Below are positions 35,832 to 45,276 of a stretch of 64,000 bases of DNA, in pieces; position 1 is the first letter of the stretch; each line of letters starts with the position of its first letter. The DNA is taken from positions 5,691,001 to 5,755,000 of the forward strand of contig NZ_CP159837.1 of NCBI RefSeq assembly GCF_040564635.1, read 5' to 3'. Origin of the DNA: Planktothricoides raciborskii GIHE-MW2 (GTDB taxonomy: Bacteria > Cyanobacteriota > Cyanobacteriia > Cyanobacteriales > Laspinemataceae). The notes beneath the pieces were generated by a model. That model saw only the letters and a list, made by a program, of their open reading frames with translations, ran no database searches and was not told the DNA's origin. Made by a program: the position numbers and the translations under genes.

Positions 35832-38522
35832 ATGAAATATTACCTAGAAAAAATCGTAAATTTACGATTAAAAATCCACCTAAATACTCAAAGGACAATA
35901 TTAATTTTATCGATATTTTTCATAGATTTAACCTGTGCAGCTAAAGCTCAAATCGTCCCCGATGCAACTCTTCCAGTGAATTCCCTTGTCACCCCACAGG
36001 GGAATATTAATCAGATTGACGGAGGAACCAAATCTGGGGGAAACTTGTTTCATAGCTTTGAAACTTTTTCCCTGACCACTGGTAGCGAAGTATTTTTTAA
36101 TAATGCTTTGGATATTCAAAATATCTTTAGTCGAGTGACCGGCAACTCGATTTCTCATATTGATGGGTTAATTCGAGCCAATGGCACCGCTAATTTATTT
36201 TTGCTAAATCCTAACGGGATTGTCTTTGGCCCAAATGCCCAATTAAACATCGGCGGCTCATTTTTTGCTTCGACTGCTCATCAAATTAACTTTGCTGATG
36301 GTGCGACTTTCAGTAGCCTACCCAGTGACACCACACCCTTACTCACTGTCACCCTTCCCGTTGGCTTACAAATGGGAGTCAATCCGGGCAAAATTATTGT
36401 CCAAGGTTCTGGAAATAATCTCTCTGTTGACCCAAATACCGGATTAATCCTCAGAAACAATCGTCCTATAGGCTTAGAAGTACAAGATAAAACCTTAGCT
36501 TTAGTCAGTGCTGACATTGAGCTAAACGGAGGAAACCTCACGTCAAAAGGGGGAAGAATTGAACTCGGTGGGATTGGAGATCGTCAAACCGTTGGCTTAA
36601 ATGCCACAGACAATGGCTGGGACTTAGGATATTCAGAAGTCACCGATTTCCGAGATATTTACCTCAATGCTGCTGCCTCGTTAGATGCTTCGGGATCTGG
36701 TGGCGGTCGGATCCAAATTCAAGGGCGAAATCTCTGGTTAAGGGACGGGTCAGCGATTCTTTCTTTCACAGAAGGAAACCAACCTGGTCAAAATCTGACG
36801 GTTCGCACCACCGAGAGCATACAATTAAACGGTTCTAACCCCTTGGGTTTTGCGAGTCTTGTCGGCACTGGGGTTGATGTCAACGGCAGCAACAATGCAG
36901 GCACAGTTATCCTGGAAAGCAATAATTTAACTCTCTCTGATGGAGCCGCTATCACCACCTCAACTTTAGGACAGGGAAATGGGGGAGATTTGAGTATTCG
37001 GGCTGCGGATTCAGTGACTTTCAGTGGGTTAGATAGCAATGGCAGGGGTAGCCGCTTGCAGATGGCAGTTTATCGACAAGCCACTGGGAATGCAGGCAAT
37101 TTGACTCTGGAAACGACAAAATTAAATCTCTATGATGGAGCTTTTATCTCTACAGCAACCTACGGACAAGGCAATGCAGGGGATTTGACGATTCGCGCTA
37201 GTGAATCAGTCACTTTAAGCGGGTTGAATGCTGCCTATAAATCCGGTAGCAGATTGGCGACTTCCGTGGAATCAGGAACTATGGGAAATGGAGGAAACCT
37301 ATTGATAGAAACAGGCCAGTTAACTCTCTCTGATAGGGCTACAATTACTGCTTATACTAATAAACAAGGCAATGCAGGCAACTTGACGATAAAAACAGGT
37401 CAGTTAACTCTCTCTGATAGGGCTACAATTACTGCTTATACTTATACACAAGGCAATGCAGGCAACTTGACCATAAAAACAGGTCAGTTAGCCCTCGCTG
37501 ATGGATCTCAGATCAGCGCTATTACTTTTGCGGCGGGGAATGCTGGTCAATTAAGCATCACAGCCGAAACCATAGAGCTAATTGGTCAGACTGAAAGCCG
37601 TCGCACTGGGTTATTGGCCAGTGCCATAGATGGGACGGAAAATGGCACTGGGACAGGAGCGGGCGGCGATGTGAATATTATTACCGATCGACTGACGATC
37701 CGGGATGGTGCTACCGTCAGCGCGAGTAATTTCCACAGTCGTAACCTAACTCCTCCAGGACAAGGGCCAGCGGGTAGTATTGAGATTCAAGCAAATTCTG
37801 TTTTATTGGATAACGAGGGAATTATTACGGCAAAGGCAGCCTCTGGAGACCAGGGGAATATTACTGTTAACGCATCAAATATTGAATTACGTCGGGGTAG
37901 TACCATGATCACCGAAGCCACCGGCCTAGCAACTGGTGGGAATATTACCATCAATACGGACAACTTAGTGGCTTTAGAAAATAGTGATATTAATGCCAAT
38001 GCCGCACAAAGTTTTGGCGGTCGTGTGATGATCGATGCAAATGGGATTTTTGGCACAGCGTTTCGGGATGAACCAACCCCCAAAAGTGACATTACTGCTA
38101 CATCAGCACTAGGTGCGGAATTTAGTGGCATCGTGGAAATTAATACAGAAATTGATGTGACTTCTGGGTTAATCCAGTTACCGGAAAATATTGTGGATGC
38201 CACCAAACAAATCGATTCTAGCTGCCGTCCCGGTGAGCAACAAAGCGAGTTTATTGTCACCGGCAAGGGGGGGATACCACCAAATCCAATTGATGCGATG
38301 AATGATGAGGCCACTTGGATTGATTTAAGACCCCTGGGAGAGTTTTTCTCTTGGGAAAAAATCCCAAATCCGGTGATTTCTGCACAGTCAAATCTGCCAC
38401 TGGTGGAAGCCCAAGGATGGACGATTAATGCTAATGGAAATATGGAGTTGGTGGCTAAAACGCCGACGGCAACGCCGAATAATCTTAATCTAAGACCCCA
38501 GGAGGGCTGTCTTGTGAATTAA
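35832..38522 (+). CDS. Two-partner-secretion exoprotein, filamentous hemagglutinin-like
   Basis: 896 residues from ATG 35832 (a longer frame opens at 35802). The basic N-terminus and hydrophobic TILILSIFFIDLTCAAKAQ is a signal peptide. The TPS domain follows: QIVPDATLPVNSLVTPQGNI, FHSFETFSLTTGSEVFFNNA, GLIRANGTANLFLLNPNGIV. A beta-helix of NAGNLTIKTGQLTLSDRATI-type repeats occupies about residues 250-790. A C-terminal segment has a CxxG-like pair (DSSCRPGEQQSEF) and QEGCLVN. TPS proteins leave through a ShlB/TpsB pore, and none is encoded nearby. Gene order DUF928, exoprotein, CHAT-TPR suggests a common function. The stop codon is the target of a small mobile element. Confidence 0.88.
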   Translation: MKYYLEKIVNLRLKIHLNTQRTILILSIFFIDLTCAAKAQIVPDATLPVNSLVTPQGNINQIDGGTKSGGNLFHSFETFSLTTGSEVFFNNALDIQNIFSRVTGNSISHIDGLIRANGTANLFLLNPNGIVFGPNAQLNIGGSFFASTAHQINFADGATFSSLPSDTTPLLTVTLPVGLQMGVNPGKIIVQGSGNNLSVDPNTGLILRNNRPIGLEVQDKTLALVSADIELNGGNLTSKGGRIELGGIGDRQTVGLNATDNGWDLGYSEVTDFRDIYLNAAASLDASGSGGGRIQIQGRNLWLRDGSAILSFTEGNQPGQNLTVRTTESIQLNGSNPLGFASLVGTGVDVNGSNNAGTVILESNNLTLSDGAAITTSTLGQGNGGDLSIRAADSVTFSGLDSNGRGSRLQMAVYRQATGNAGNLTLETTKLNLYDGAFISTATYGQGNAGDLTIRASESVTLSGLNAAYKSGSRLATSVESGTMGNGGNLLIETGQLTLSDRATITAYTNKQGNAGNLTIKTGQLTLSDRATITAYTYTQGNAGNLTIKTGQLALADGSQISAITFAAGNAGQLSITAETIELIGQTESRRTGLLASAIDGTENGTGTGAGGDVNIITDRLTIRDGATVSASNFHSRNLTPPGQGPAGSIEIQANSVLLDNEGIITAKAASGDQGNITVNASNIELRRGSTMITEATGLATGGNITINTDNLVALENSDINANAAQSFGGRVMIDANGIFGTAFRDEPTPKSDITATSALGAEFSGIVEINTEIDVTSGLIQLPENIVDATKQIDSSCRPGEQQSEFIVTGKGGIPPNPIDAMNDEATWIDLRPLGEFFSWEKIPNPVISAQSNLPLVEAQGWTINANGNMELVAKTPTATPNNLNLRPQEGCLVN
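37311..37478. repeat. Two near-identical 84-bp tandem repeats within the exoprotein gene
   Basis: Copies 37311-37394 and 37395-37478 encode the same 28-residue beta-helix rung (GQLTLSDRATITAYT...NAGNLTIKT) and differ at only a few bases. The next copy from 37479 is already divergent. This points to recent in-frame duplication. Confidence 0.85.
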
Positions 38523-38523
38523 T

Positions 38524-38613
38524 CAGGAATTACGCATGAACGCTATCCGTAGGGTGTTGTTCCGAGCAGTAACGCACCAATACGCCATATATAGATTCGT
38601 TCCGTAAGTCCTA
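38524..38613. mobile_element. 90-bp MITE with IS-type ends, inserted at a stop codon
   Basis: The ends are CAGGAATTACGCATGAACGC and the inverse of TAGGACTTACGGAACGAATC. They flank an interior with GTAGGGTGTTG and GTAACGCACC. TTAAT duplications lie on both sides (38519-38523 and 38614-38618); the left one contains the TAA stop of the exoprotein. The same target sequence is used by the IS at 13330. Confidence 0.8.
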
Positions 38614-38629
38614 TTAATATCCGAATGAA

Positions 38630-38695
38630 AGAAACCGGGTTTCTGCGATGATTTTTGCGTCTATTCCCAACAATTTTGCTAGAAACCCGGTTTCT
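38630..38695. repeat. REPIN-like 66-bp element
   Basis: AGAAACCGGGTTTCT (38630-38644) and AGAAACCCGGTTTCT (38681-38695) are inverted around a 36-bp interior. It lies between the MITE and the CHAT gene. Confidence 0.85.
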
Positions 38696-38742
38696 GTCCG
38701 ATCGCACTTAATATTATCACCATCATTCCTAGGGGAATATCA

Positions 38743-41406
38743 ATGAAAAATTATCCAAAATTCTTTTTTAGCCTTGGGGTGGGAATGGCGATCGCTATGA
38801 TGCCGATTCTGCCAAATCCGATCGCTATTTTAAAATCAAATAGCGATGACACCAAAGATATAACAGCCCTTGCCCAAACTCCCCAGAATTATAATTATCA
38901 ACAACGGTTGCAAGAAGGTCGGGATTTTTTCCAAGCGGAACAATTTTCCCAAGCGGCAACGGTGTGGCAACAAGCGGTGACAGAATCTCATCGGGCAGGA
39001 GATTCATTAAATGAAGCGTTGGCATTGAATTATTTATCTTTGGCCGCTCAAAAATTAGGACAATGGCCAGAGGCGACGAATGCGATCGCCTCTTGTATTG
39101 CCCTGATTAAAACCCCGGAAAAAACTGATTTTAATGCCGCAGAATTATCGATTTTAGCGCAAGCGTTCAATACCCAAGGTCATTTGCAATATGCGACAGG
39201 TCAAACGGAAGCAGCCTTAAGTAGTTGGCAGGATGCCGCAAAAACTTACGCCGAAATTAATGATACCGCAGGAGCGATCGGCGCCAAAATTAACCAAGCT
39301 CAGGCAATGCAAACTTTAGGACTTTATCGGCGATCGCGGACAACTTTGGAAGCGGTAGAAATTGCCATAAAAAATGAACCGGCCTCTTTAATTAAAGCCA
39401 CGGGATTACGCAGTCTAGGCAATGTCTTACGGGCTACCGGGGATTTAGCCAAATCCCGGGAATTATTGCAGCAAAGTTTAACTATATCACAAAATTTAAG
39501 GTTATCATCGGCGATCGCAGAGGCTGAGTTAAGTTTAGCCAATACAGCTAGAGCGATCGCCAAAAATGCCCTCGAATTCAGAGACCAAAAAACCGCCAAT
39601 ACTGAAATCAAAATTGCTCTCAATGGCTATCAAAAAGTAGCGGATCAATCTAATTCTCCCGCTTTGAGATTGCGAGCGCAGCTTAACCAGCTTAGTTTAC
39701 TAATTGATACAGAAAAACTCAAGGAAGCGCAATCTTTAGTTCCCTTAATTCAACAACAACTTGAGCAATTACCCATTAGTCGTCAATCGGTAAATGCTCG
39801 AATTAATTGGGTTAACAATTTAATGCGATTATCTTTCGATCGCGATTCATCCTTAAATGAGCGATCGCAAATTTCTAAGATGGCTAGGGAATTAGCGATC
39901 GCAGTTCAACAGGCCAAAAAGTTAAATGACCCCCGCACTGAATCTTATGCCCTAGGTAGTTTAGGGAAATTATATGAACTGACAAAACAACCGGAAGAAG
40001 CCAAAAATATCACCGAAAAAGCTTTAGTTTTAGCCCAATCCATCAATGCCACAGAAATTGCTTATCGATGGCAGTGGCAGTTAGGAAGAGTGTTGAAAGC
40101 CCAAGGAAATAGAAAAGAGGCGATCGCTGCTTATTCCGTTGCCGTGGAAACCCTGCAATATCTACGCAAAGATTTAGCTTCTATCAATCCCGATAACCCG
40201 GATATTCAGTTTTCTTTTCGGGACAGTATTGAACCCGTTTATCGGGAATTTGTCAGTTTATTAACCGCTCCGAATGAAGAAGCGACTCAAGAGAATTTAC
40301 GAGCCGCTAGACAGGCGATCGAATACCTACAACTCGCTGAACTAGACAACTTTTTTCAAGAAGCTTGTTTAGACGCAAACCCTGTACAAATTGACCAACT
40401 TGATCCCACCGCTGCGGTAATTTATCCGATTATTTTACCGGACAGAATTGCCGTAATCTTAGCTTTACCCAACGCACCATTACGTCTTTACAATACAATG
40501 CAAACTCAGGTAAAAGTTGAATCAAAAATAAATAAATTAAGGCAAAATATCGCCCGAGAATCGGGTAACAATAAACGAGGTTTAGAAACGGCTCAACAAA
40601 TATATAATTGGCTAATTTTGCCTGCTGAATCTGATTTAAAAAATAGTCAGGTGCAAACTTTGGTATTTATCCTCGATGGACTCCTGCGAAATATTCCAAT
40701 GGCGGCTTTGCACGATGGAGATAAATATTTAATTGAAACCTATAGTATTGCCCTCAATCCTGGACTGCAACTCCTCCCATCTCAACCGTTATTTAGAGAA
40801 AATCTCCAACTACTAATCGCCGGTTTATCAGCAGCAAGGCATGGGTTCTCGGCGCTGCCGAATGTAGAGAAGGAAATACAGCAAATTACCACAGAAATTC
40901 CCAGTCAGGTTATCTTAAATGAGGAATTTACTAGCGCTACTTTACAAGAGCAAATCAATTCACTATCTTTTCCAGTAGTTCATATTGCTACTCACGGCCA
41001 ATTTAGTTCTCAAGCGAAAAATACCTTTATTTTAAGCTGGGATGGTAAAATTAATGTCAAAGATTTAGATAATTTACTCCGCAAAAAAGAAGCAGAATTA
41101 TCGAGGCCGATTGAATTATTGGTTTTCAGTGCTTGTGAAACCGCCGCTGGAGACGATCGCGCTGCCTTGGGATTAGCGGGTGTTGTGGTCAGGGCAGGGG
41201 CACGCAGTACCTTGGCCACATTGTGGCAAGTCAGCGATGATTCTACGGCACAGCTAATGGTCAGATTCTATCAGGAATTAGCCCGCGATCCCAACGTTTC
41301 TAAAGCCGAAGCACTGCGACGGGCTCAGTTAAGTCTTTTACAACAAGATGGATACAAATTTCCTTATTTTTGGTCGCCTTATGTTTTAGTGGGCAATTGG
41401 CGATAG
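38743..41406 (+). CDS. TPR-CHAT protein (caspase-like protease)
   Basis: 887 residues with an N-terminal signal-like segment (FFFSLGVGMAIAMMPILPNP). About ten TPR-type helical repeats follow (for example ALALNYLSLAAQKLGQWPEA, ESYALGSLGKLYELTKQPEE; about 50-480). The C-terminal CHAT domain (about 590-887) has the catalytic His in VVHIATHGQF (H751) and Cys in LLVFSACETAAGD (C798), followed by GLAGVVVRAGARSTLATLWQ and FPYFWSPYVLVG. CHAT is a clan CD peptidase domain related to caspases and separase. The conserved dyad suggests an active enzyme. It is the third gene of a DUF928, exoprotein, CHAT array; a processing or regulatory role toward the exoprotein is inference. Confidence 0.9.
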   Translation: MKNYPKFFFSLGVGMAIAMMPILPNPIAILKSNSDDTKDITALAQTPQNYNYQQRLQEGRDFFQAEQFSQAATVWQQAVTESHRAGDSLNEALALNYLSLAAQKLGQWPEATNAIASCIALIKTPEKTDFNAAELSILAQAFNTQGHLQYATGQTEAALSSWQDAAKTYAEINDTAGAIGAKINQAQAMQTLGLYRRSRTTLEAVEIAIKNEPASLIKATGLRSLGNVLRATGDLAKSRELLQQSLTISQNLRLSSAIAEAELSLANTARAIAKNALEFRDQKTANTEIKIALNGYQKVADQSNSPALRLRAQLNQLSLLIDTEKLKEAQSLVPLIQQQLEQLPISRQSVNARINWVNNLMRLSFDRDSSLNERSQISKMARELAIAVQQAKKLNDPRTESYALGSLGKLYELTKQPEEAKNITEKALVLAQSINATEIAYRWQWQLGRVLKAQGNRKEAIAAYSVAVETLQYLRKDLASINPDNPDIQFSFRDSIEPVYREFVSLLTAPNEEATQENLRAARQAIEYLQLAELDNFFQEACLDANPVQIDQLDPTAAVIYPIILPDRIAVILALPNAPLRLYNTMQTQVKVESKINKLRQNIARESGNNKRGLETAQQIYNWLILPAESDLKNSQVQTLVFILDGLLRNIPMAALHDGDKYLIETYSIALNPGLQLLPSQPLFRENLQLLIAGLSAARHGFSALPNVEKEIQQITTEIPSQVILNEEFTSATLQEQINSLSFPVVHIATHGQFSSQAKNTFILSWDGKINVKDLDNLLRKKEAELSRPIELLVFSACETAAGDDRAALGLAGVVVRAGARSTLATLWQVSDDSTAQLMVRFYQELARDPNVSKAEALRRAQLSLLQQDGYKFPYFWSPYVLVGNWR

Positions 41407-41663
41407 GGACATGGATAAGTCGGTTAAGCTACGAATTATGGTGATTGGTTGGTGATTGGTTATCGATCAATTCACCGGAATAACCAATAAGGATCATTGA
41501 CTGTGACCAAAATCATCATCAGGGATAACGGAAATCACGCGATCGCAGGGAAAAAATCACCAGTGCTTGACAGGTGCGATCGCTCTCGCGGCGCGGATGC
41601 GCTATCGCAGGTTAATCTGGGTAATGGGGAGATGATATAAGTATCGAGTTAAAAAAACGTCCC

Positions 41664-41879
41664 ATGTTCCCCATTAAACTGATCCCCGGAGCCATTTCTG
41701 AACTACTTGCCGTTGTCCGCGACACTCATAAAATCACCAAAGCAGACCGCTATGGACTAATGGCCGCAATTTTAGATGAATCCATCAGCGAAGAAGACCG
41801 CTTTTCCGTTGATCGCCTCCTGGGTTCTATCTACCGGGGACGAGTGCAAATTGTCGATGAACTCTCTACCGTGCTCTAA
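41664..41879 (+). CDS. Conserved small protein, unknown function
   Basis: 71 residues: MFPIKLIPGAISELLAVVRD, then THKITKADRYGLMAAILDES and ISEEDRFSVDRLLGSIYRGR. It is a soluble helical protein with no metal or catalytic motif and of a kind seen in many cyanobacteria. Its function is unknown to me. The interval 41407-41663 upstream holds no gene. A strong terminator follows. Confidence 0.7.
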   Translation: MFPIKLIPGAISELLAVVRDTHKITKADRYGLMAAILDESISEEDRFSVDRLLGSIYRGRVQIVDELSTVL

Positions 41880-41956
41880 ACCGTGTTCTAAACATTAATC
41901 CAAACATTAATCCAAACATTAATCCAAATAACTCGATAAGTCACTTGATAAATACA

Positions 41957-41990
41957 AAAAAACCTCGGTTTGGGACAACCGAGGTTTTTT
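41957..41990. terminator. Bidirectional rho-independent terminator
   Basis: AAAAAACCTCGGTT and AACCGAGGTTTTTT form a perfect 14-bp stem with a 6-base loop (TGGGAC), with T-runs on both strands. It lies between the small plus-strand gene and the convergent adenylate cyclase gene, so it can terminate both. Confidence 0.9.
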
Positions 41991-42008
41991 GTCAGTTAAC
42001 TTGGTCGG

Positions 42009-45000
42009 TTAAATAGAAGTTTTAGCGGTTAGCATATAAGTAGTCATCAGACCTTTACCTTTAACCTCGATCTGCCCGCGCTGTTCAAAATGATATTTAT
42101 CCTGGTTTTTGAGTAACTGATAAGTGGAGGTGGTGATTTGAATGCAGCCCGGAATGCCCTGAGACTCCATGCGCGAGGCAGTATTCACCGTATCTCCCCA
42201 CAGGTCGTAAATAAATTTTTTCAAGCCAATTACCCCAGCCACCACGGGGCCAGAATTAATCCCAATGCGAATCCGCAACGGTTCCGGACAGGGGATATTT
42301 AACTCATGGTTAAACTGGACTACTGCCGCTTGCATATCCAGGGCCATTTCCGCGATCGCCTCCGCGTGATCCTGTCGAGGAGTGGGCAAGCCTCCCACCA
42401 CCATATAAGCATCCCCAATAGTTTTAATTTTCTCCAACCCATGTTTATCCGCTAATTGATCGAACAGGGAGAAAATTTTATTTAACAATTCCACTAATTG
42501 CTTCGCGGAAATTTGGGCACTTAACTGGGTAAAACCGACAATATCCGCAAACATCACCGTTACTTCGGGAAAGCTATCCGCAATCACACTTTCATTCAGT
42601 TTTAACCGTTCGGCGATCGGTTTTGGCAAAATATTCAACAGCAATTGTTCCGATTCTTCCCGCTGATAACGCAGGGCTTCCGCCACAATTTTCCGGGTAG
42701 TAATGTCTTGAACCGTACCTTCATAATAAAGGATTTGACCATGTTCATCATAAACGGCGCGAGCATTTTCAGAAATCCAAATTACATTGCCCCCAGTAGA
42801 ATAAGCTAAAGACTCAAAATCCGATACAGCCCCAGAATTGGCGATCGCATGAATAAAATCATCGCGACGTTTTGGATCGATATAAAGTTGATTGCGAATA
42901 TCCGTCACCCGCTGCATCAAATCTTCCGGAGTCCCATAGCCCAAAATTCTCGCTAATGCGGGATTAGCACTAAGAAAACGTCCATCAGGACTGGTTTGAA
43001 AAATCCCCTCCGTCACATTCTCAAAAATACTTCGATATTTCGCCTCCGCAACTCGCAAAGCTTCCGTAGCTTGCTGACGTTCTTGAATTTCAATTCTTAA
43101 TTGATGATTAGACGCTTGCAAAGCTGCGGTGCGTTCTTCTACCCTCATTTCCAACTCTTCATTAGCTTTTTGGAGTTCAGCCTCAGCCCGTTTTCTTTCC
43201 GACTCTTCCATCGCTAAAGCCACAAAATCCGCCAAAGAAGCGGCAAAATTTTCTTCTTCTAAAGCCCATTGCCGGGGACTGCCGGTATGTTCAATACAAA
43301 TCACCCCAACAATCTTACCTGCTAGTCTAATTGGGGCATCCAAAAGAGAAACAATCCCTAAAGGTACTAAATAATTAGCCGCCAATTCTTGAGCCCTAGG
43401 GTCAGTTTCCACATGACTTATTGCCAGGATGCGTTCAGCGGTTAAAGCTTGAAAATATTGGGGATAATCACTGACGGATATCGGCATTTCTGAACCATGG
43501 CGATCGCTGCTTTGCTCATACAAATCAAAACAAACAATCGCGCTTTTTTTCTCATTATATAGCCAGACACTCGCCCGTTCCACTTCCAAAGTTCGAGCCG
43601 CCACTTCGCTAATTTCCTGAATGGCTAAATGTAAATCTCCCCCGGTCCGGGTGCGATGTTTTGTCAGTTCTAATAAAGCATTACTTTGCCGCCGCAATCT
43701 TTGTTCGCTGGATCGGAGCGTTTTTTCCACTCGATTCCGTTCTACAATTTCCTCTAAAAACTGTATATTCACTTCTTCCAAAGCCGCCGTACGTTCAGCA
43801 ACTTTAGTTTCTAAAGTTTCATTCAGTTCTTGTAACTTAGCTTCGGCGCTAATATATTCAGAAATATCTCTAGAAATTGCCAGAATTTCTAATTCTTTAG
43901 AATTTTGGGGATTCCGCACTAAGCGGCGATTGGTTTCCACCCAAATATAAGCACCATCCTGACGACGGATCCGGTGACGTACCAAGGGATTATTGCTGTT
44001 AAATATTGGCACTTTATCTTCTGGATGAAAAAACTCATCCGCCAAACAACCAATCATTTCTTCTGGTTCATAACCTAATAAAGAGCGACAAGAATCAGAA
44101 ACAAATAAATAAATGCCTTCTGGAGTTTGTCGAGAAATTAAATCATTAGTGTTTTCCGTAATTAATCGATAGTAAGCTTCATTTTGCCGAATCGCCAATT
44201 CCATTTGTTTACTATTGCCTACTTCTCGACCCAGATAAATATAAGTTGATTTAATTTCTGGGATTTCTGAGTGAATTAATACGGCGGAAAAAGCTAGATA
44301 AATTTCTTCACCTGTTTTTTGCTTGCATAAGGTTTCGACATATTTTAGGCAATCATCTTCGGCAACTAGATGGTTGTTTTTGATATAACTTAAAATATTG
44401 AAATCAGTAATAATTTCATTAATATTTATGGCAATTAGTTCATTTCTATGATATTTTAAGATTTTTTCAGCCGCATAATTAGCTTTCAAAATATCCCCAG
44501 AGTCATCAGTAATAAATAAAGGAAATCCTAGCCAATCAATGATTTGATCGATGGACAAGTGATCCGTTTGAATTTTGTTGAGTAAAAAATTAACCTGTTT
44601 GTCCTGTTTCGCTAATTTTTGTTCTAAGATAAAAGAGGCGGTGGTATCTTCCAGGAAAATCATCAATTGATGGGGCTGATTCGGGGTGGACAAGTCGGTA
44701 GGTGCAGCGTTATCGTTGGCGATCGCCCACAAATCAAAATAAACCGGAGGCTGGTTTTTTGACCCCCGATGAATCTTGCTTAACTGAAAATGATCGGTTT
44801 GCCCGCTTAAAACAGCACTTAAAGAGTCTTTCCAGTCGGAAAGTTCCGGTAAAAATTCATAGATATCTTTTCCCACTGCGAGAGTTTCTGGAGCAATCAC
44901 AAACTTTTGAACGTCGTGAGAAAAATCTTGGATTCGCCAATGCTCATCGACCTTCAGGTACTCCAGACCACGCCCAGCGCAGAATTTTTTTAAAAAAGGA

Positions 45001-45101
45001 TTCATTGCGCTTGCCACATTGCTCCCATAAACAAGTTTCTCAGACCCCTGATATCCGCGTACCCAAGCGTGATGATGAACATCAGATTTGGTTCGGTTCA
45101 T
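42009..45101 (-). CDS. Multidomain adenylate cyclase (PAS-PAS-GAF-PAS-class III cyclase)
   Basis: 1030 residues with no TM helix. An N-terminal PAS-like region (about 30-160) and PAS domains near 190-290 (WLGFPLFITDDSGDILKANY) and 300-430 (LISRQTPEGIYLFVSDSCRS) come first. Coiled coils (LQELNETLETKVAERTAALE), a GAF domain (about 500-660) and a third PAS (about 700-820) follow. The class III cyclase domain (about 850-1010) has VTVMFADIVGFTQLSAQISA (metal Asp), KIKTIGDAYMVVGG (the Lys selecting adenine) and KKFIYDLWGDTVNTASRMES (the adenine-selecting Asp and the Asn/Arg transition-state residues). The Lys/Asp pair predicts cAMP rather than cGMP. It is followed on the same strand, about 175 bp upstream, by a diguanylate cyclase gene. 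Confidence 0.9.
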   Translation of the reverse strand: MNRTKSDVHHHAWVRGYQGSEKLVYGSNVASAMNPFLKKFCAGRGLEYLKVDEHWRIQDFSHDVQKFVIAPETLAVGKDIYEFLPELSDWKDSLSAVLSGQTDHFQLSKIHRGSKNQPPVYFDLWAIANDNAAPTDLSTPNQPHQLMIFLEDTTASFILEQKLAKQDKQVNFLLNKIQTDHLSIDQIIDWLGFPLFITDDSGDILKANYAAEKILKYHRNELIAININEIITDFNILSYIKNNHLVAEDDCLKYVETLCKQKTGEEIYLAFSAVLIHSEIPEIKSTYIYLGREVGNSKQMELAIRQNEAYYRLITENTNDLISRQTPEGIYLFVSDSCRSLLGYEPEEMIGCLADEFFHPEDKVPIFNSNNPLVRHRIRRQDGAYIWVETNRRLVRNPQNSKELEILAISRDISEYISAEAKLQELNETLETKVAERTAALEEVNIQFLEEIVERNRVEKTLRSSEQRLRRQSNALLELTKHRTRTGGDLHLAIQEISEVAARTLEVERASVWLYNEKKSAIVCFDLYEQSSDRHGSEMPISVSDYPQYFQALTAERILAISHVETDPRAQELAANYLVPLGIVSLLDAPIRLAGKIVGVICIEHTGSPRQWALEEENFAASLADFVALAMEESERKRAEAELQKANEELEMRVEERTAALQASNHQLRIEIQERQQATEALRVAEAKYRSIFENVTEGIFQTSPDGRFLSANPALARILGYGTPEDLMQRVTDIRNQLYIDPKRRDDFIHAIANSGAVSDFESLAYSTGGNVIWISENARAVYDEHGQILYYEGTVQDITTRKIVAEALRYQREESEQLLLNILPKPIAERLKLNESVIADSFPEVTVMFADIVGFTQLSAQISAKQLVELLNKIFSLFDQLADKHGLEKIKTIGDAYMVVGGLPTPRQDHAEAIAEMALDMQAAVVQFNHELNIPCPEPLRIRIGINSGPVVAGVIGLKKFIYDLWGDTVNTASRMESQGIPGCIQITTSTYQLLKNQDKYHFEQRGQIEVKGKGLMTTYMLTAKTSI

Positions 45102-45276
45102 TCCTTATTATGCTCTACAGGACTTACCCATTACCTTTGGGGGAATTTTTGCTTGATTCCAGGCTTGATTCCAGATTATCTGCTTGAACATTTTAATCGG
45201 ATTTACCCTGCCTTGGTAATTTAGTCTCGGTGTTTAGGGTTGCCTAGGTTTTCCTCACCCAACCTCAAATATCTGC

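Noticed and set aside
45119-45140. Further MITE copy suggested by CAGGACTTACC
   Set aside because: Only one end is present and no inverted partner or duplication is found within 200 bp.
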